The notes beneath the pieces are model-generated. The model ran no database searches. It was not told the origin of the DNA and was given only the letters and a program-made list of their open reading frames with translations. Below are positions 1-7,801 of a DNA stretch of 57,533 nucleotides, one piece after another. Location of the stretch: the NCBI GenBank assembly GCA_964519885.1, contig CAZFLX010000014.1, forward strand, positions 1 through 57,533, given 5' to 3'. Positions within the stretch are counted from its first letter, which is position 1. Each line of letters opens with the position of its first letter. Origin of the DNA: GCA-002282575 sp964519885. GTDB lineage: Bacteria; Pseudomonadota; Gammaproteobacteria; Thiomicrospirales; Thiomicrospiraceae. Position numbers and translations under genes: made by a program.

Positions 1-55
1 GATTTAGGTTCCAGCGCCGCAAGGTGTAAGAGTTCGAGTCTCTTCTCGCGCACCA
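1..55 (+). tRNA. tRNA-Leu (anticodon UAG), 3' part only
   Basis: The window opens inside the anticodon arm. The 3' half of the anticodon loop and stem, a long leucine-type variable arm, the T-arm with TTCGAGT loop, the 3' acceptor strand and an encoded CCA (53-55) are all present. Loop bases TTTAGGT give anticodon TAG, so leucine CUN. The 5' half lies outside the window. A terminator follows ten bases later. Confidence 0.9.
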
Positions 56-64
56 AATTAAATC

Positions 65-94
65 AGCTGCAACTGAAAAGTTGTGGCTTTTTTT
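65..94 (+). terminator. Rho-independent terminator after tRNA-Leu
   Basis: A ten-base-pair stem (with two G-U pairs) closed by a GAAA tetraloop is followed by seven T. It ends the tRNA transcript. Confidence 0.85.
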
Positions 95-147
95 ATAGCT
101 GAATGTTCACACTAGCCAACTTGTCCGCTGGCAGTGTCTTAATTTTA

Positions 148-537
148 TTACTGAGCATGTGCCTTCATCCACTCACGGGCTAATTCTTGCGCTTTAGCTA
201 TTTGTTGGGGTGTCATCACGTTTTCGACAATACTCCGATACTTAATTGCATCAGCATTACCATCAGCCCCTACAATATTTAACCACTTATGCGCCTCTAC
301 ATAGTCCTGAGCGACTCCTAGACCACTGCCGAACATATCCCCTAAAAAGGTCTGTGCGCTTGCGTTACCTTGCTTAGCTAAGGGTTTCAATTCTTTGAAT
401 GCCGCTTGAAAATCTTCTTTACTAAAGGCGACCAACCCGTCACCGAAGTCAGCATAAGTAATTGTCTGAAATAATAAGGCGGTAACGAATAGGAAAGCAT
501 TAAGGTTTTTTTCATATTTGGCTCTGATAGCTGGCAT
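148..537 (-). CDS. Sel1-repeat periplasmic protein
   Basis: 129 residues. A hydrophobic segment at about residues 12-28 ending in TYA-D looks like a Sec signal peptide, preceded by a basic N-terminus. The mature part carries one clear Sel1/TPR-like unit (AKQGNASAQTFLGDMFGSG followed by VAQDYVEAHKWLNIV), and the C-terminus, TPQQIAKAQELAREWMKAH, is typical of small Sel1 proteins. Such proteins are usually protein-interaction scaffolds in the periplasm or secreted; no specific role can be read. It is convergent with the tRNA-Leu and transcribed away from the toxin-antitoxin pair. The family call is firm, the function is unknown. Confidence 0.75.
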   Translation of the reverse strand: MPAIRAKYEKNLNAFLFVTALLFQTITYADFGDGLVAFSKEDFQAAFKELKPLAKQGNASAQTFLGDMFGSGLGVAQDYVEAHKWLNIVGADGNADAIKYRSIVENVMTPQQIAKAQELAREWMKAHAQ

Positions 538-702
538 TAACGAACCACAACAAAGCTTTCACCTTGTGGGACTTTGTCGCACTTTTCCACAGCTATTTAT
601 ACCATGCAACCAAAAGCACTAATTACCCCAAACCCAGATCCAATAGCAGACGGACAGGACGAAAGCTAAGGGTTTATCTGGTCTGTCTGGCTTTAAAATA
701 CT

Positions 703-720
703 TGTATCTAAATGGATACA
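703..720. promoter_or_regulatory. Inverted repeat upstream of toxin-antitoxin genes (possible operator)
   Basis: TGTATC-N6-GATACA is a perfect 6-bp inverted repeat, 16 bases before the toxin start. A TAAAAT (694-699) just upstream could be the -10 box. Antitoxins of this class usually repress their own promoter, so this is a plausible self-binding site. No binding evidence exists. Confidence 0.45.
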
Positions 721-736
721 CTGCTAAACTGAACCA

Positions 737-1036
737 ATGGAGATTAGAAAACTCATACTAGAAGATGGCTCAGTTCCTTTTGATGAGCGTTTAACGAAGA
801 TTCGAGATGCCAAAGCAGTCAGTAGAATCCAAGTTCGTATAGACCGATTAGCACAAGGCAACGCAGGTGATCATAAACAGCTTGCAGAAAACCTATGGGA
901 ATTACGAATTGATGTCGGTGAAGGCTGGCGTGTTTACTACACTCATGAAAATGAACAGATTGTGTTACTCATGATTGTAGGCAGTAAAAAAACACAGATT
1001 AACGATATTGCACTGGTTAAGGAATGGCTAAAATGA
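737..1036 (+). CDS. RelE/ParE-superfamily toxin, HI1419/Gp49-like
   Basis: 99 residues, the usual size for a Gp49-like (HI1419-type) toxin of the RelE/HigB superfamily, which typically inhibits translation by cutting mRNA. Family hallmarks are the helical segment RIQVRIDRLAQGNAGDHKQL, then LWELRIDVGEGWRVYYT and the terminal strand IVLLMIVGSKKTQ. The gene is toxin-first, with its stop overlapping the antitoxin start (ATGA at 1033-1036), the arrangement expected of this family. An inverted repeat upstream may be the operator. The Shine-Dalgarno is weak. No key residue appears missing, but activity cannot be judged from sequence. Confidence 0.85.
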   Translation: MEIRKLILEDGSVPFDERLTKIRDAKAVSRIQVRIDRLAQGNAGDHKQLAENLWELRIDVGEGWRVYYTHENEQIVLLMIVGSKKTQINDIALVKEWLK

Positions 1037-1326
1037 CAACATTAAGTAACTACAATTCTGCACCCTACGACACTGCAGACTATTTGCAAACACCCGAACA
1101 AGTGAAGTCTTACCTCGAAGCCGCTTTAGAAGAAAATGATCCAGATTTTTTCATAGATGCCCTAGCTATTGCGGCTCGTTCGGTTGGTATGGCTAAGATT
1201 GCCAATGCCAGTGGATTAGGTCGAGAAAGCCTGTACAAGGCGTTAAGCACGGGAAAACAACCTAGATTTACGACAGTATTTAAGGTAGTTAAGGCTATGG
1301 GTTTACGGATGCAGTTAGCCAGTTAG
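1033..1326 (+). CDS. Antitoxin, HI1420-family addiction module antidote
   Basis: 97 residues. The N-terminal part (YDTADYLQTPEQVKSYLEAA) contacts the toxin in this family. The C-terminal half is a helix-turn-helix, AIAARSVGMAKIANASGLGR followed by ESLYKALS. It should neutralise the preceding toxin and repress the operon. ATG 1033 is chosen over an in-frame ATG at 1024 because AAGGAA (1019-1024) sits nine bases before 1033 but abuts 1024, and because 1033 gives the ATGA overlap with the toxin stop. The two genes form one operon with no other cargo. Confidence 0.85.
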   Translation: MTTLSNYNSAPYDTADYLQTPEQVKSYLEAALEENDPDFFIDALAIAARSVGMAKIANASGLGRESLYKALSTGKQPRFTTVFKVVKAMGLRMQLAS

Positions 1327-1688
1327 TAAAAATTGTTCTTGCTTGGTCAGAGCCTTGCGAAGCATGGCGAGTAGTTTTGAAACGGTAGTACCGATACCCC
1401 TGAACTTTAGCTGAGGGGCTTAGTCTCTGCAGAGAGACAGATGAAGCGCAATGGCTTTTTCAATACCGGATTAAACAAGCTAACACCAGAAACCAAAAAA
1501 GCGTACAGGTAGCACTGTTTACAGGCTCGATTTTTGAACCCTTCTTAATAAGTATGTTAAACTGACTGCTAATTATGACAACACAATCGGTGTTAAATCC
1601 CTAATCTCACAAGCTATTTTTTTAAGTTAAACAAGAACAATTTGATTCATTCAAATACGTTGACAACCCCCAACTTCAGGAGTTACTC
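1327..1688. other. Gene-free region between the TA pair and luxS; hairpin-rich left half
   Basis: No convincing gene. Positions 1352-1437 hold four consecutive hairpins: GCC-T-TGC-GAA-GCA-T-GGC (1352-1368), CGG-TAGTA-CCG (1383-1393), CCCCT...AGGGG (1397-1418) and GTCTC-TGCAGA-GAGAC (1423-1438). They are followed by a weak stem AAGC/GCTT running into five T (1444-1460). This could be a small structured RNA. The right half is AT-rich leader for luxS, with AGGAG (1678-1682) as its ribosome binding site. A 23-codon open frame at 1441-1512 is not believed. Confidence 0.4.
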
Positions 1689-2204
1689 ATGCCTTTACTC
1701 GACAGCTTTACCGTTGATCATACCATTATGAATGCGCCGGCCGTGCGTCTTGCTAAATCGATGACCAGTCCTCACGGTGACGCCATTACGGTATATGACT
1801 TGCGTTTTTGCCGCCCCAATATCGACATTTTGACTGAACGCGGTATTCATACGCTAGAGCATTTATTTGCTGGCTTTATGCGTGATCATCTTAATGGTGA
1901 AGGAGTTGAGATAATTGATATTTCACCCATGGGATGCCGTACCGGATTTTACATGAGCTTAATCGGTCGCCCCGATGAAGTCACCGTTGGTAAAGCCTGG
2001 ACGGCTGCCATGCAAGACGTCCTGAAAGTTGAGCGTATGGAAGATATTCCAGAACTGAACGTTTATCAATGCGGTACTTGCACCATGCACTCGCTAGAAG
2101 ACGCTCAAGCCATTGCAAAAGGCATTTTGGATGCGGGTATTGGCGTGAATCGCAATGAAGACCTCAAGCTTTCAGAAGAGAAACTCAAAGCGCTAGGCAA
2201 TTAA
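1689..2204 (+). CDS. luxS: S-ribosylhomocysteine lyase LuxS
   Basis: Splits S-ribosylhomocysteine into homocysteine and the autoinducer-2 precursor DPD. 171 residues, full length. The metal site is complete: H54-T-L-E57-H58 and C128 (in YQCGTCTMHS), with the catalytic Cys at 83 in MGCRTGFY. AGGAG lies six bases before the ATG. It is followed after two bases by mtnN, which makes its substrate, so the pair forms a compact SAH-detoxification (activated methyl cycle) operon. Whether AI-2 also serves as a signal in this organism cannot be told here. Confidence 0.97.
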   Translation: MPLLDSFTVDHTIMNAPAVRLAKSMTSPHGDAITVYDLRFCRPNIDILTERGIHTLEHLFAGFMRDHLNGEGVEIIDISPMGCRTGFYMSLIGRPDEVTVGKAWTAAMQDVLKVERMEDIPELNVYQCGTCTMHSLEDAQAIAKGILDAGIGVNRNEDLKLSEEKLKALGN

Positions 2205-2206
2205 TC

Positions 2207-2920
2207 ATGATTGGAATTATTGGCGCTATGGCCGAAGAGGTCGAAGCCTTTAAAGCGGCCATGTCCGACGGCAAAACCCAACAAATAGCTGGCGTTGAGT
2301 TTCATATTGGTCATATCAATCATGTTAAAGTGGTACTAGCTCAGTCGGGCATTGGCAAGGTTAATGCCGCCTTAACCACTAGCCTGCTCTGCCATCAATT
2401 TAAGCCAAGTGCCATTATCAATACCGGTTCTGCTGGTGGTTTTAATGGTGCGCAAGAAGTCGGCGATATTATTGTGTCTGTGGATGTTGTCCATCACGAT
2501 GTCGATGTAACGGCTTTCGGTTACACCCTTGGACAAGTACCAGGCATGCCTAGCAGTTTTGCCGCCACACAAGCCTTGATAGATATTGCCCACCAAGCCT
2601 TAGAGAAACTAGAACTCAAGGCGCATCGTGGTCAAGTGGCATCGGGAGACAAATTTATGACCCATCACGATCATATTCGTGTTGTGCGTGAAGGTTTTCC
2701 CAATCTAGATGCCGTTGAAATGGAAGCCGCCGCTATCGCTCAAGTTTGCCATCGATTTGACGTGCCGTTTGTCGTGGTGCGCGCCTTATCCGATATTGCC
2801 GGCAAAGAATCACCTATGAGTTTTGAGCAATTTTTGCCGGTTGCCGCAACTAATGCGGCAAAATTGATTGTCGAAATGCTGCCACAAGTAGCCGAACAGT
2901 TTCCCCATCATTCTGGGTAA
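2207..2920 (+). CDS. mtnN: 5'-methylthioadenosine/S-adenosylhomocysteine nucleosidase
   Basis: Hydrolyses adenine from SAH and MTA; its product S-ribosylhomocysteine is the substrate of the upstream LuxS. 237 residues, normal length. The purine nucleoside phosphorylase fold signature is clear: GIIGAMAEEVEAF (catalytic base E11), NTGSAGGF, VEMEAAAIAQV and RALSDIAG (catalytic Asp). It starts two bases after the luxS stop, so the two are co-transcribed. It is convergent with the DUF2470 gene, only 15 bases apart, with no clear terminator between. Confidence 0.96.
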   Translation: MIGIIGAMAEEVEAFKAAMSDGKTQQIAGVEFHIGHINHVKVVLAQSGIGKVNAALTTSLLCHQFKPSAIINTGSAGGFNGAQEVGDIIVSVDVVHHDVDVTAFGYTLGQVPGMPSSFAATQALIDIAHQALEKLELKAHRGQVASGDKFMTHHDHIRVVREGFPNLDAVEMEAAAIAQVCHRFDVPFVVVRALSDIAGKESPMSFEQFLPVAATNAAKLIVEMLPQVAEQFPHHSG

Positions 2921-2935
2921 GCTTTTAACCAACAA

Positions 2936-3199
2936 TCACAGGGCGACTAATTGCAACAGTCGCTCCTGTGCTTCTTCATAATTGGTTAGCGCTGGACTAA
3001 AAGGCACCACCAATCGCTCTTCACCATGCATGGTGTAAGCAATCACCCTGACACCATCCGCATCAATTCCGACCATCTGCGCTTTTAACGCATCTTTTTG
3101 ATCTCCTTGACGTTTTACTAAACTTAACAAAGCATCCGCCTGCTGTTGATTCATGTAATCACATAGGGGTGCTTGCACTTCTTTTGGCCATTTAGACAT
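2936..3199 (-). CDS. DUF2470-domain protein
   Basis: 87 residues. The layout matches a stand-alone DUF2470 domain: DYMNQQQADALLSLV (compare HMNDDHADAL in the family), AQMVGIDADGVRVIAY, then VVPFSPALTNYEEAQERL. In larger proteins this domain follows a FMN-binding split barrel in heme-utilisation (HugZ-like) proteins; alone its role is unknown. ATG 3199 (MSKWPKEVQ) is chosen over the longer frame from 3241 because of the GGGTGG upstream and because the extra 14 residues are not family-like. Confidence 0.7.
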   Translation of the reverse strand: MSKWPKEVQAPLCDYMNQQQADALLSLVKRQGDQKDALKAQMVGIDADGVRVIAYTMHGEERLVVPFSPALTNYEEAQERLLQLVAL

Positions 3200-3288
3200 T
3201 ATTTTACCACCCAATTTAACAAGACACTTAGTTTTTGGCACAGGAATTGCTTTAATCTTTTCAAGAATAACGCAAGGGGCGCAACATC

Positions 3289-3714
3289 ATGGAACCATTA
3301 ACGACTCAAACAGCATCACTATTGAATGACTATGTTTACAATCGCCAATTAGAAACTGAATTAACTGAAAATCCACAAACCTACATTCTGCTTCTCTTGC
3401 AACGCACGGTAGAAAAGGGCATCACGGCACGCGATTGTCATGAATCGGGTGATTTAGTTGCCAAGGGTTTCCATTTGGGTCGTATGACAACCCTAATCGA
3501 TGCCCTGCGTGATCGTTTGGTATTTAAAGATCAAAACATTATCGCTTACAACTTTGCCGAACTCTACGAGTACGTTGATTTTAGCATTCAACAAGCCGTT
3601 AATGAAGCCGGTACAGAATATTTAGAAAGCGCCATTTTAATTATGAATGAACTCAAACAAGCTTGGGAAGAAGCCTTACACCTAACGGGTAATGCCACCA
3701 CCCCATTGCAATAA
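3289..3714 (+). CDS. FliS-like protein (flagellin export chaperone family)
   Basis: 141 residues, all-helical, size of FliS. The pattern fits FliS: a tyrosine-containing N-terminus (NDYVYNRQLETELTENP), a long helix with LLLLQRTVEKG, then LIDALRDRLVF, IIAYNFAELYEYVDFSIQQA, and the C-terminal ELKQAWEEAL. FliS binds flagellin before export. No flagellin, fliD or other flagellar gene is near, so this is an orphan copy or a relative with another client. AAGGGG precedes the ATG. A hairpin-rich region with a terminator follows. Family moderately sure, role unknown. Confidence 0.55.
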   Translation: MEPLTTQTASLLNDYVYNRQLETELTENPQTYILLLLQRTVEKGITARDCHESGDLVAKGFHLGRMTTLIDALRDRLVFKDQNIIAYNFAELYEYVDFSIQQAVNEAGTEYLESAILIMNELKQAWEEALHLTGNATTPLQ

Positions 3715-3722
3715 AACCAAAA

Positions 3723-3847
3723 CCATACTGCCTAAACTAGACAGTATGGGAAATTTGCAAACTTCGATGGGCAATGCCTAACGCGTTTTCAAATTTCTAA
3801 ACGATCTCCTCCCATTGCCGGTCGGTCTTTGTACCTCCGGCTTTTTT
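3723..3847 (+). ncRNA. Candidate structured RNA (3'-UTR or small RNA)
   Basis: Three helices in a row between convergent genes. First, CCATACTG (3723-3730) pairs perfectly with CAGTATGG (3742-3749). Next, GAAATTTG (3750-3757) plus AAAC (3759-3762) pair with GTTT (3785-3788) plus CAAATTTC (3790-3797). Last comes a terminator hairpin (3817-3847). In addition GGCAATG (3770-3776) can pair with CATTGCC (3813-3819), which competes with the terminator stem. The linker 3798-3812 is unpaired and contains CTCCTCCC. No known family recognised; it could be a 3'-UTR-derived sRNA of the fliS-like gene. Confidence 0.4.
3817..3847 (+). terminator. Rho-independent terminator
   Basis: GCCGG (3817-3821) pairs with CCGGC (3837-3841), with an inner GGT/ACC, followed by six T (3842-3847). 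It ends the fliS-like transcript or the candidate RNA. Confidence 0.75.
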
Positions 3848-3889
3848 ACGTTTAAGTAGAACCGAAAGCAATGTTAGGCTAACAGCGCC

Positions 3890-5050
3890 TCACAACCACT
3901 CCGACAATAAGCTATTCAAATAGCGATAGCCCATTTCCGTACTGGTTAAACGTCCCGACTGCCAATCAACGACTAGCCCGCGTGCTTGCTGTTGTTGCCA
4001 TAAAGGCGCTAAAACATCTAGCGATAAACCTGTTCGTTGCTGCCAAAACGACAGCTCAACCCCTTCACGCAATCGCAAAGCATTCATCAGAAATTCAAAC
4101 GGCAAGGATGATGGCTCAATTTCACGAATTAATGCCCCCTTTTCAGCCTTGACCTCTTCCACATAACGCTGCGGACTTTTGGCCTGCTCCCGTCGTTGAA
4201 TCCGCCCATCCGCAAAGCTGACTTTACCATGTGCGCCAGCACCGATCCCAATGTAGTCACCAAATTGCCAATAATTCAGATTATGCTCACTGGCTTTGTC
4301 TGACCTCGCACTCCAAGCCGAAACTTCATAACGGTTAAAACCTGCCGCCTGCAAACGCTGTTGTGATAAGGCTTGTAGACTATCTGCTGTATCTTCATCA
4401 GGCAAGTCTTTGGGTGGTCGGGCGAAAAATGGTGTATTGGGTTCGAGCGTTAATTGATAGTGCGACAAGTGTTCTGGTTGAAAAGACAAGGCTGCTTGAA
4501 TATCCGCTAACGCAGTGGCTTCCGTTTGTCCCGGCAAACCCACCATCAAATCCAGATTGATATTATCGAACCCCAATTGACGCGCCAGCTCAATCGCTTT
4601 ACGTGCTTGATCACCATCGTGAATACGCCCAATTTTTTGTAATAACTGGCTATCAAAACTTTGCACGCCAAGTGACAAGCGATTCACCCCTGCCGTCCGA
4701 TAACCTGCAAAATTTGCCGCATCAACGGTACCCGGATTTGCCTCTAGGGTAATTTCACAATTCGCTGACAAGCCTGCTGTTTTTTCAATGTGCTCAATCA
4801 CCGCCGCAATCACCGAGGGTGGTGCTAACGACGGTGTACCGCCACCAAAGAAAATGCTGTGAATGGCACGCCCTTGCACTAACGGCAACTGTTGTTGCCA
4901 ATCGGCTAACAAGGCTTGCGCATAAGTTTGTTGATCATCGGCTCGTTTAACGTGCGAATTAAAGTCGCAGTAAGGACATTTCTGCACACACCATGGCCAA
5001 TGCACATACACGGACAAAGGAATATCCGCTACCACCAACCTGGGTATCAC
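3890..5050 (-). CDS. hemW: Radical SAM heme chaperone HemW
   Basis: 386 residues. The radical-SAM cluster motif CVQKCPYC (C21, C25, C28) follows VYVHWPW, and FFGGGTPS and GLPGQT are the SAM-binding and HemW/HemN-family motifs. HemW lacks the extra N-terminal residues of coproporphyrinogen dehydrogenase HemN and is thought to hand heme to respiratory proteins, which suits this organism's heme-rich respiration. The start is GTG (5050-5048), forming a GTGA overlap with the rdgB stop. It is last in the rph-rdgB-hemW operon, an order common in gammaproteobacteria. Confidence 0.92.
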   Translation of the reverse strand: MIPRLVVADIPLSVYVHWPWCVQKCPYCDFNSHVKRADDQQTYAQALLADWQQQLPLVQGRAIHSIFFGGGTPSLAPPSVIAAVIEHIEKTAGLSANCEITLEANPGTVDAANFAGYRTAGVNRLSLGVQSFDSQLLQKIGRIHDGDQARKAIELARQLGFDNINLDLMVGLPGQTEATALADIQAALSFQPEHLSHYQLTLEPNTPFFARPPKDLPDEDTADSLQALSQQRLQAAGFNRYEVSAWSARSDKASEHNLNYWQFGDYIGIGAGAHGKVSFADGRIQRREQAKSPQRYVEEVKAEKGALIREIEPSSLPFEFLMNALRLREGVELSFWQQRTGLSLDVLAPLWQQQQARGLVVDWQSGRLTSTEMGYRYLNSLLSEWL

Positions 5051-5631
5051 GACAGCTGCGCCAACAAACTGCTCATCGCCAAGCCTCGATGACTGATGCT
5101 CTGTTTAATCTCAGCAGGCAACTGAGCACTGGCACAACCATGAGTCGGCACCCAAAATACGGGATCATAACCAAACCCACCCTCGCCCACTGCCTGGTGT
5201 AAAATGCGACCATGCCACACACCTTGCGCAATAATCGGCAATGGATCTTGAGCATGACGCAACAACACAATGACGCTAACAAAATAAGCGTCACGCTGTT
5301 CCTCCAGCAAGGAGGACATCATCGATAGCAGCTTGGTGTTATTCTCGGCATCACTGGCTTCTTCACCGGCAAAGCGAGCCGAATAGATTCCCGGTGCGCC
5401 TTGTAATCCTGGCACCACCAGCCCCGAATCGTCGGCAACGGCTGGCAAACCGGTTTGTTCACTCGCTGCTCTGGCTTTTATGAGTGCATTTTCCACAAAG
5501 GTCAAGCCATCTTCAGCCGGCTGAACCACGCCCAGTTCGCTTTGCAACACCACTTGCCAACCCTTTGGCGCTAACAATGCGGTCAATTCCTTCGCTTTTT
5601 TCGCATTACCAGAAGCTAACACACACTTCAT
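5047..5631 (-). CDS. rdgB: dITP/XTP pyrophosphatase RdgB (HAM1 family)
   Basis: Removes non-canonical purine nucleoside triphosphates (dITP, XTP) from the nucleotide pool. 194 residues, full length. Signatures: N-terminal VLASGNAKKAKEL, VADDSGLVVPGLQGAPGIYS, GGFGYDPVF and the terminal SISHRGLAM. It overlaps the RNase PH stop by four bases (ATGA) and the hemW GTG start at its other end, so all three genes are translationally coupled. Confidence 0.96.
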   Translation of the reverse strand: MKCVLASGNAKKAKELTALLAPKGWQVVLQSELGVVQPAEDGLTFVENALIKARAASEQTGLPAVADDSGLVVPGLQGAPGIYSARFAGEEASDAENNTKLLSMMSSLLEEQRDAYFVSVIVLLRHAQDPLPIIAQGVWHGRILHQAVGEGGFGYDPVFWVPTHGCASAQLPAEIKQSISHRGLAMSSLLAQLS

Positions 5632-6407
5632 GCTAACTTACCCTGCTCTAACACCCGACGCTGGCAGACAAACAGCTCACTGATCCCTTGTTGCGCCAAA
5701 GCCAACATTGACTGCAACTCCTGCAAACTGTAAGGCTGATCTTCGGCCGTGCCTTGCACTTCAATAAACCGTCCATCATCCACCATCACCACATTCATAT
5801 CAGTTTGCGCTGTCGAATCTTCAGCATAGTCTAAATCGACCACCGGCACGCCATTGACAATACCTACCGACACAGAAGCCACTTGATGCACAATCGGATT
5901 GGTGGACAAAGCACCGGTTACAATAAGCGATTGTATTGCTAAGGACAGAGCAACAAACCCACCGGTAATGGCAGCGGTTCGCGTGCCGCCATCAGCCTGA
6001 ATGACATCGCAGTCAATGGTAATGGTGCGCTCACCTAGCAGAGTTAAATCCACTGCCGCACGCAGAGAGCGCCCAATTAAGCGTTGAATTTCTTGCGTCC
6101 GTCCTTGTTGCTTTCCTCTAGCGGCTTCTCGATCCATGCGTGTCGAGGTCGAACGTGGCAACATACCATATTCAGCGGTAACCCACCCTTGCCCTTTACC
6201 CCTTAAGAAAGGCGGCACTTTGTCCTCAACTGATGCGGTACAAATCACCTTAGTGTGACCAAAACAAATCAGAACTGAACCTTCGGCGTGCATGGTAAAA
6301 CTGGGCGTAATAGAAACTTCTCGGAGTTGATTGGCACTGCGCAAACTGGCTCGAGTTGATTTGGAATCGGCAGTTGTTGAGGGGGAAAAGGCTGAAGCTG
6401 AAGTCAT
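5628..6407 (-). CDS. rph: Ribonuclease PH
   Basis: Phosphorolytic 3'-5' exonuclease that trims tRNA precursors. 259 residues, about 20 longer than the E. coli enzyme. The conserved core begins at RSANQLREVSI; then HAEGSVLICFG, GQGWVTAEYGMLPRST, RLIGRSLRAAVD, DCDVIQADGGTRTA and DLDYAEDS are all in place. The extra N-terminus is Ser/Thr-rich; there is no later Met that would keep the core, so the extension looks real. Divergent from yicC, a classic gene pair. TATAAT on the minus strand (6448-6443) is a likely -10. Confidence 0.96.
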   Translation of the reverse strand: MTSASAFSPSTTADSKSTRASLRSANQLREVSITPSFTMHAEGSVLICFGHTKVICTASVEDKVPPFLRGKGQGWVTAEYGMLPRSTSTRMDREAARGKQQGRTQEIQRLIGRSLRAAVDLTLLGERTITIDCDVIQADGGTRTAAITGGFVALSLAIQSLIVTGALSTNPIVHQVASVSVGIVNGVPVVDLDYAEDSTAQTDMNVVMVDDGRFIEVQGTAEDQPYSLQELQSMLALAQQGISELFVCQRRVLEQGKLA

Positions 6408-6523
6408 AAGGAACCGCTAATAATTGAGATTTAATGGCGTTAATTATAGCCCCAACTGTCAAAATTGGTTACAATGGTTTTCTAAACTTTTAAATTCACA
6501 AGTTCAACTCAGGGATTATTAAT

Positions 6524-7384
6524 ATGCGTAGTATGACGGCTTTTGCCCGTGCCAGTAAGACACTGCCTAATGGCGGCCTTGTTTGGGAAATTAAATCAGT
6601 CAATCATCGTTTCTTAGAAGTGTTTGTGCGTATGCCCGAAGAAGTGCGCCACGTGGAGATGATGGTACGTGAGCGTCTACGTGAAAAGCTGAGTCGTGGT
6701 AAAGTCGAAGCCACACTGAAACTTCAGTTGCTTCCTAATGCCGATAGTGCGCTATTAGATAAAGATCGTTTGGGACAAGTTGCAAGCTTACTTGGTCAGA
6801 TTCAAAAAGCCGTTCCAGGCACTGCAGAGATTGACCCGATGAGCATTCTTGCGTGGCCGGGTATCGTACAAAACAGTTCTGGTGATGGTGATGAACTAGA
6901 ACAAGCGATTGTTGCTGCCTGTGATGAAGCCATTGATGCGCTCAACGCGGCGCGTGATCGTGAAGGTACGGCACTGGCTGAAATCATGCGCCAACGCGCC
7001 GAAGCGGCGTTGAAACTGGTTGAAAATCTTCACCGCATGGCACCTGAAATTATTCGTCGTCACATTGATAGCCTGCGTGTTCGAGTTCGCGATTTGGCTG
7101 GAGAATTGGATGAAGGTCGTTGGTCACAAGAAGTTGTTTTGTTGGCACAGCGTAGCGATGTGACGGAAGAGATTGATCGTTTATCAACGCATCTTAAAGA
7201 AATTTTTACCATTCTGAAAAAGAACGAACCTATCGGTCGTCGTCTAGACTTCTTAATGCAAGAGTTGAACCGTGAAGCCAATACCCTCGGTGCTAAAGCC
7301 TGTACGATGGACATTACGCAAGTAAGCTTAGCGCTTAAAGTACTCATCGAGCAGATGCGCGAACAAATTCAAAACTTAGAATAA
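6524..7384 (+). CDS. yicC: YicC-family endoribonuclease
   Basis: 286 residues, family length. Begins MRSMTAFARA and has the diagnostic EIKSVNHRFLEV at about residue 22, followed by a long helical middle and the C-terminal DUF1732 region (RLDFLMQELNREANTLGAKA) ending in LIEQMREQIQNLE. YicC proteins are metal-dependent endoribonucleases involved in RNA turnover. CAGGGA lies upstream of the ATG. Divergent from rph as in many gammaproteobacteria. Confidence 0.93.
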   Translation: MRSMTAFARASKTLPNGGLVWEIKSVNHRFLEVFVRMPEEVRHVEMMVRERLREKLSRGKVEATLKLQLLPNADSALLDKDRLGQVASLLGQIQKAVPGTAEIDPMSILAWPGIVQNSSGDGDELEQAIVAACDEAIDALNAARDREGTALAEIMRQRAEAALKLVENLHRMAPEIIRRHIDSLRVRVRDLAGELDEGRWSQEVVLLAQRSDVTEEIDRLSTHLKEIFTILKKNEPIGRRLDFLMQELNREANTLGAKACTMDITQVSLALKVLIEQMREQIQNLE

Positions 7385-7477
7385 CTTATTTTGAATCAAT
7401 AACTGACCCTTGTTATTCACATGAGCATCGGGTAATATTTGATCAGAAAATAATGAGATACACATGGAGATGAATAA

Positions 7478-7693
7478 ATGAACTTGCTGAAGTTTTTAGC
7501 TTTCGTGGTGGTTGCAGTGGTTATTCCCTTTGCTGTAATTTTGGGAATTTATTTTGACATGCTACCGACGACCATTACCGTTATTGTGGGTACCATTGGT
7601 ACAGCAGCAGCGATTGCGACCATCGTTGGCATGACACTGTTCATGTTATGGAGCGACATCAAAACGGGTCGCTACTCAAACAAGAAAGCCTAA
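7478..7693 (+). CDS. Small two-helix membrane protein, unknown
   Basis: 71 residues. Two hydrophobic helices (about 3-26 and 33-59) flank a short FDMLPTT turn, with a basic tail SDIKTGRYSNKKA predicting a cytoplasmic C-terminus. GGAG sits about ten bases before the ATG. It is followed by a strong terminator, so its transcript is separate from PBP1A downstream. No family recognised. It could be a small accessory subunit, but the neighbours give no clue. Confidence 0.7.
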   Translation: MNLLKFLAFVVVAVVIPFAVILGIYFDMLPTTITVIVGTIGTAAAIATIVGMTLFMLWSDIKTGRYSNKKA

Positions 7694-7716
7694 TGTAGCT
7701 TGAGTTTGTTGCCATC

Positions 7717-7742
7717 AAAACCCCGACTTGTCGGGGTTTTTT
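7717..7742 (+). terminator. Rho-independent terminator
   Basis: AAAACCCCGA-CTTG-TCGGGGTTTT with further T: a ten-pair perfect stem. It closes the small membrane gene (and possibly yicC) transcript. Confidence 0.92.
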
Positions 7743-7801
7743 GTTATGGTCGCATCCTTCTTCTGGCATAATATACCTACTTTATTGTTAACGAGACCGC
7801 C

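Noticed and set aside
564..761. Short open frame before the toxin gene
   Set aside because: No ribosome site, unlike any protein family, and it covers the promoter and inverted repeat of the toxin-antitoxin operon.
1441..1512. 23-codon open frame between the TA genes and luxS
   Set aside because: Too short, no ribosome site and no recognisable sequence; lies at the edge of the hairpin region.
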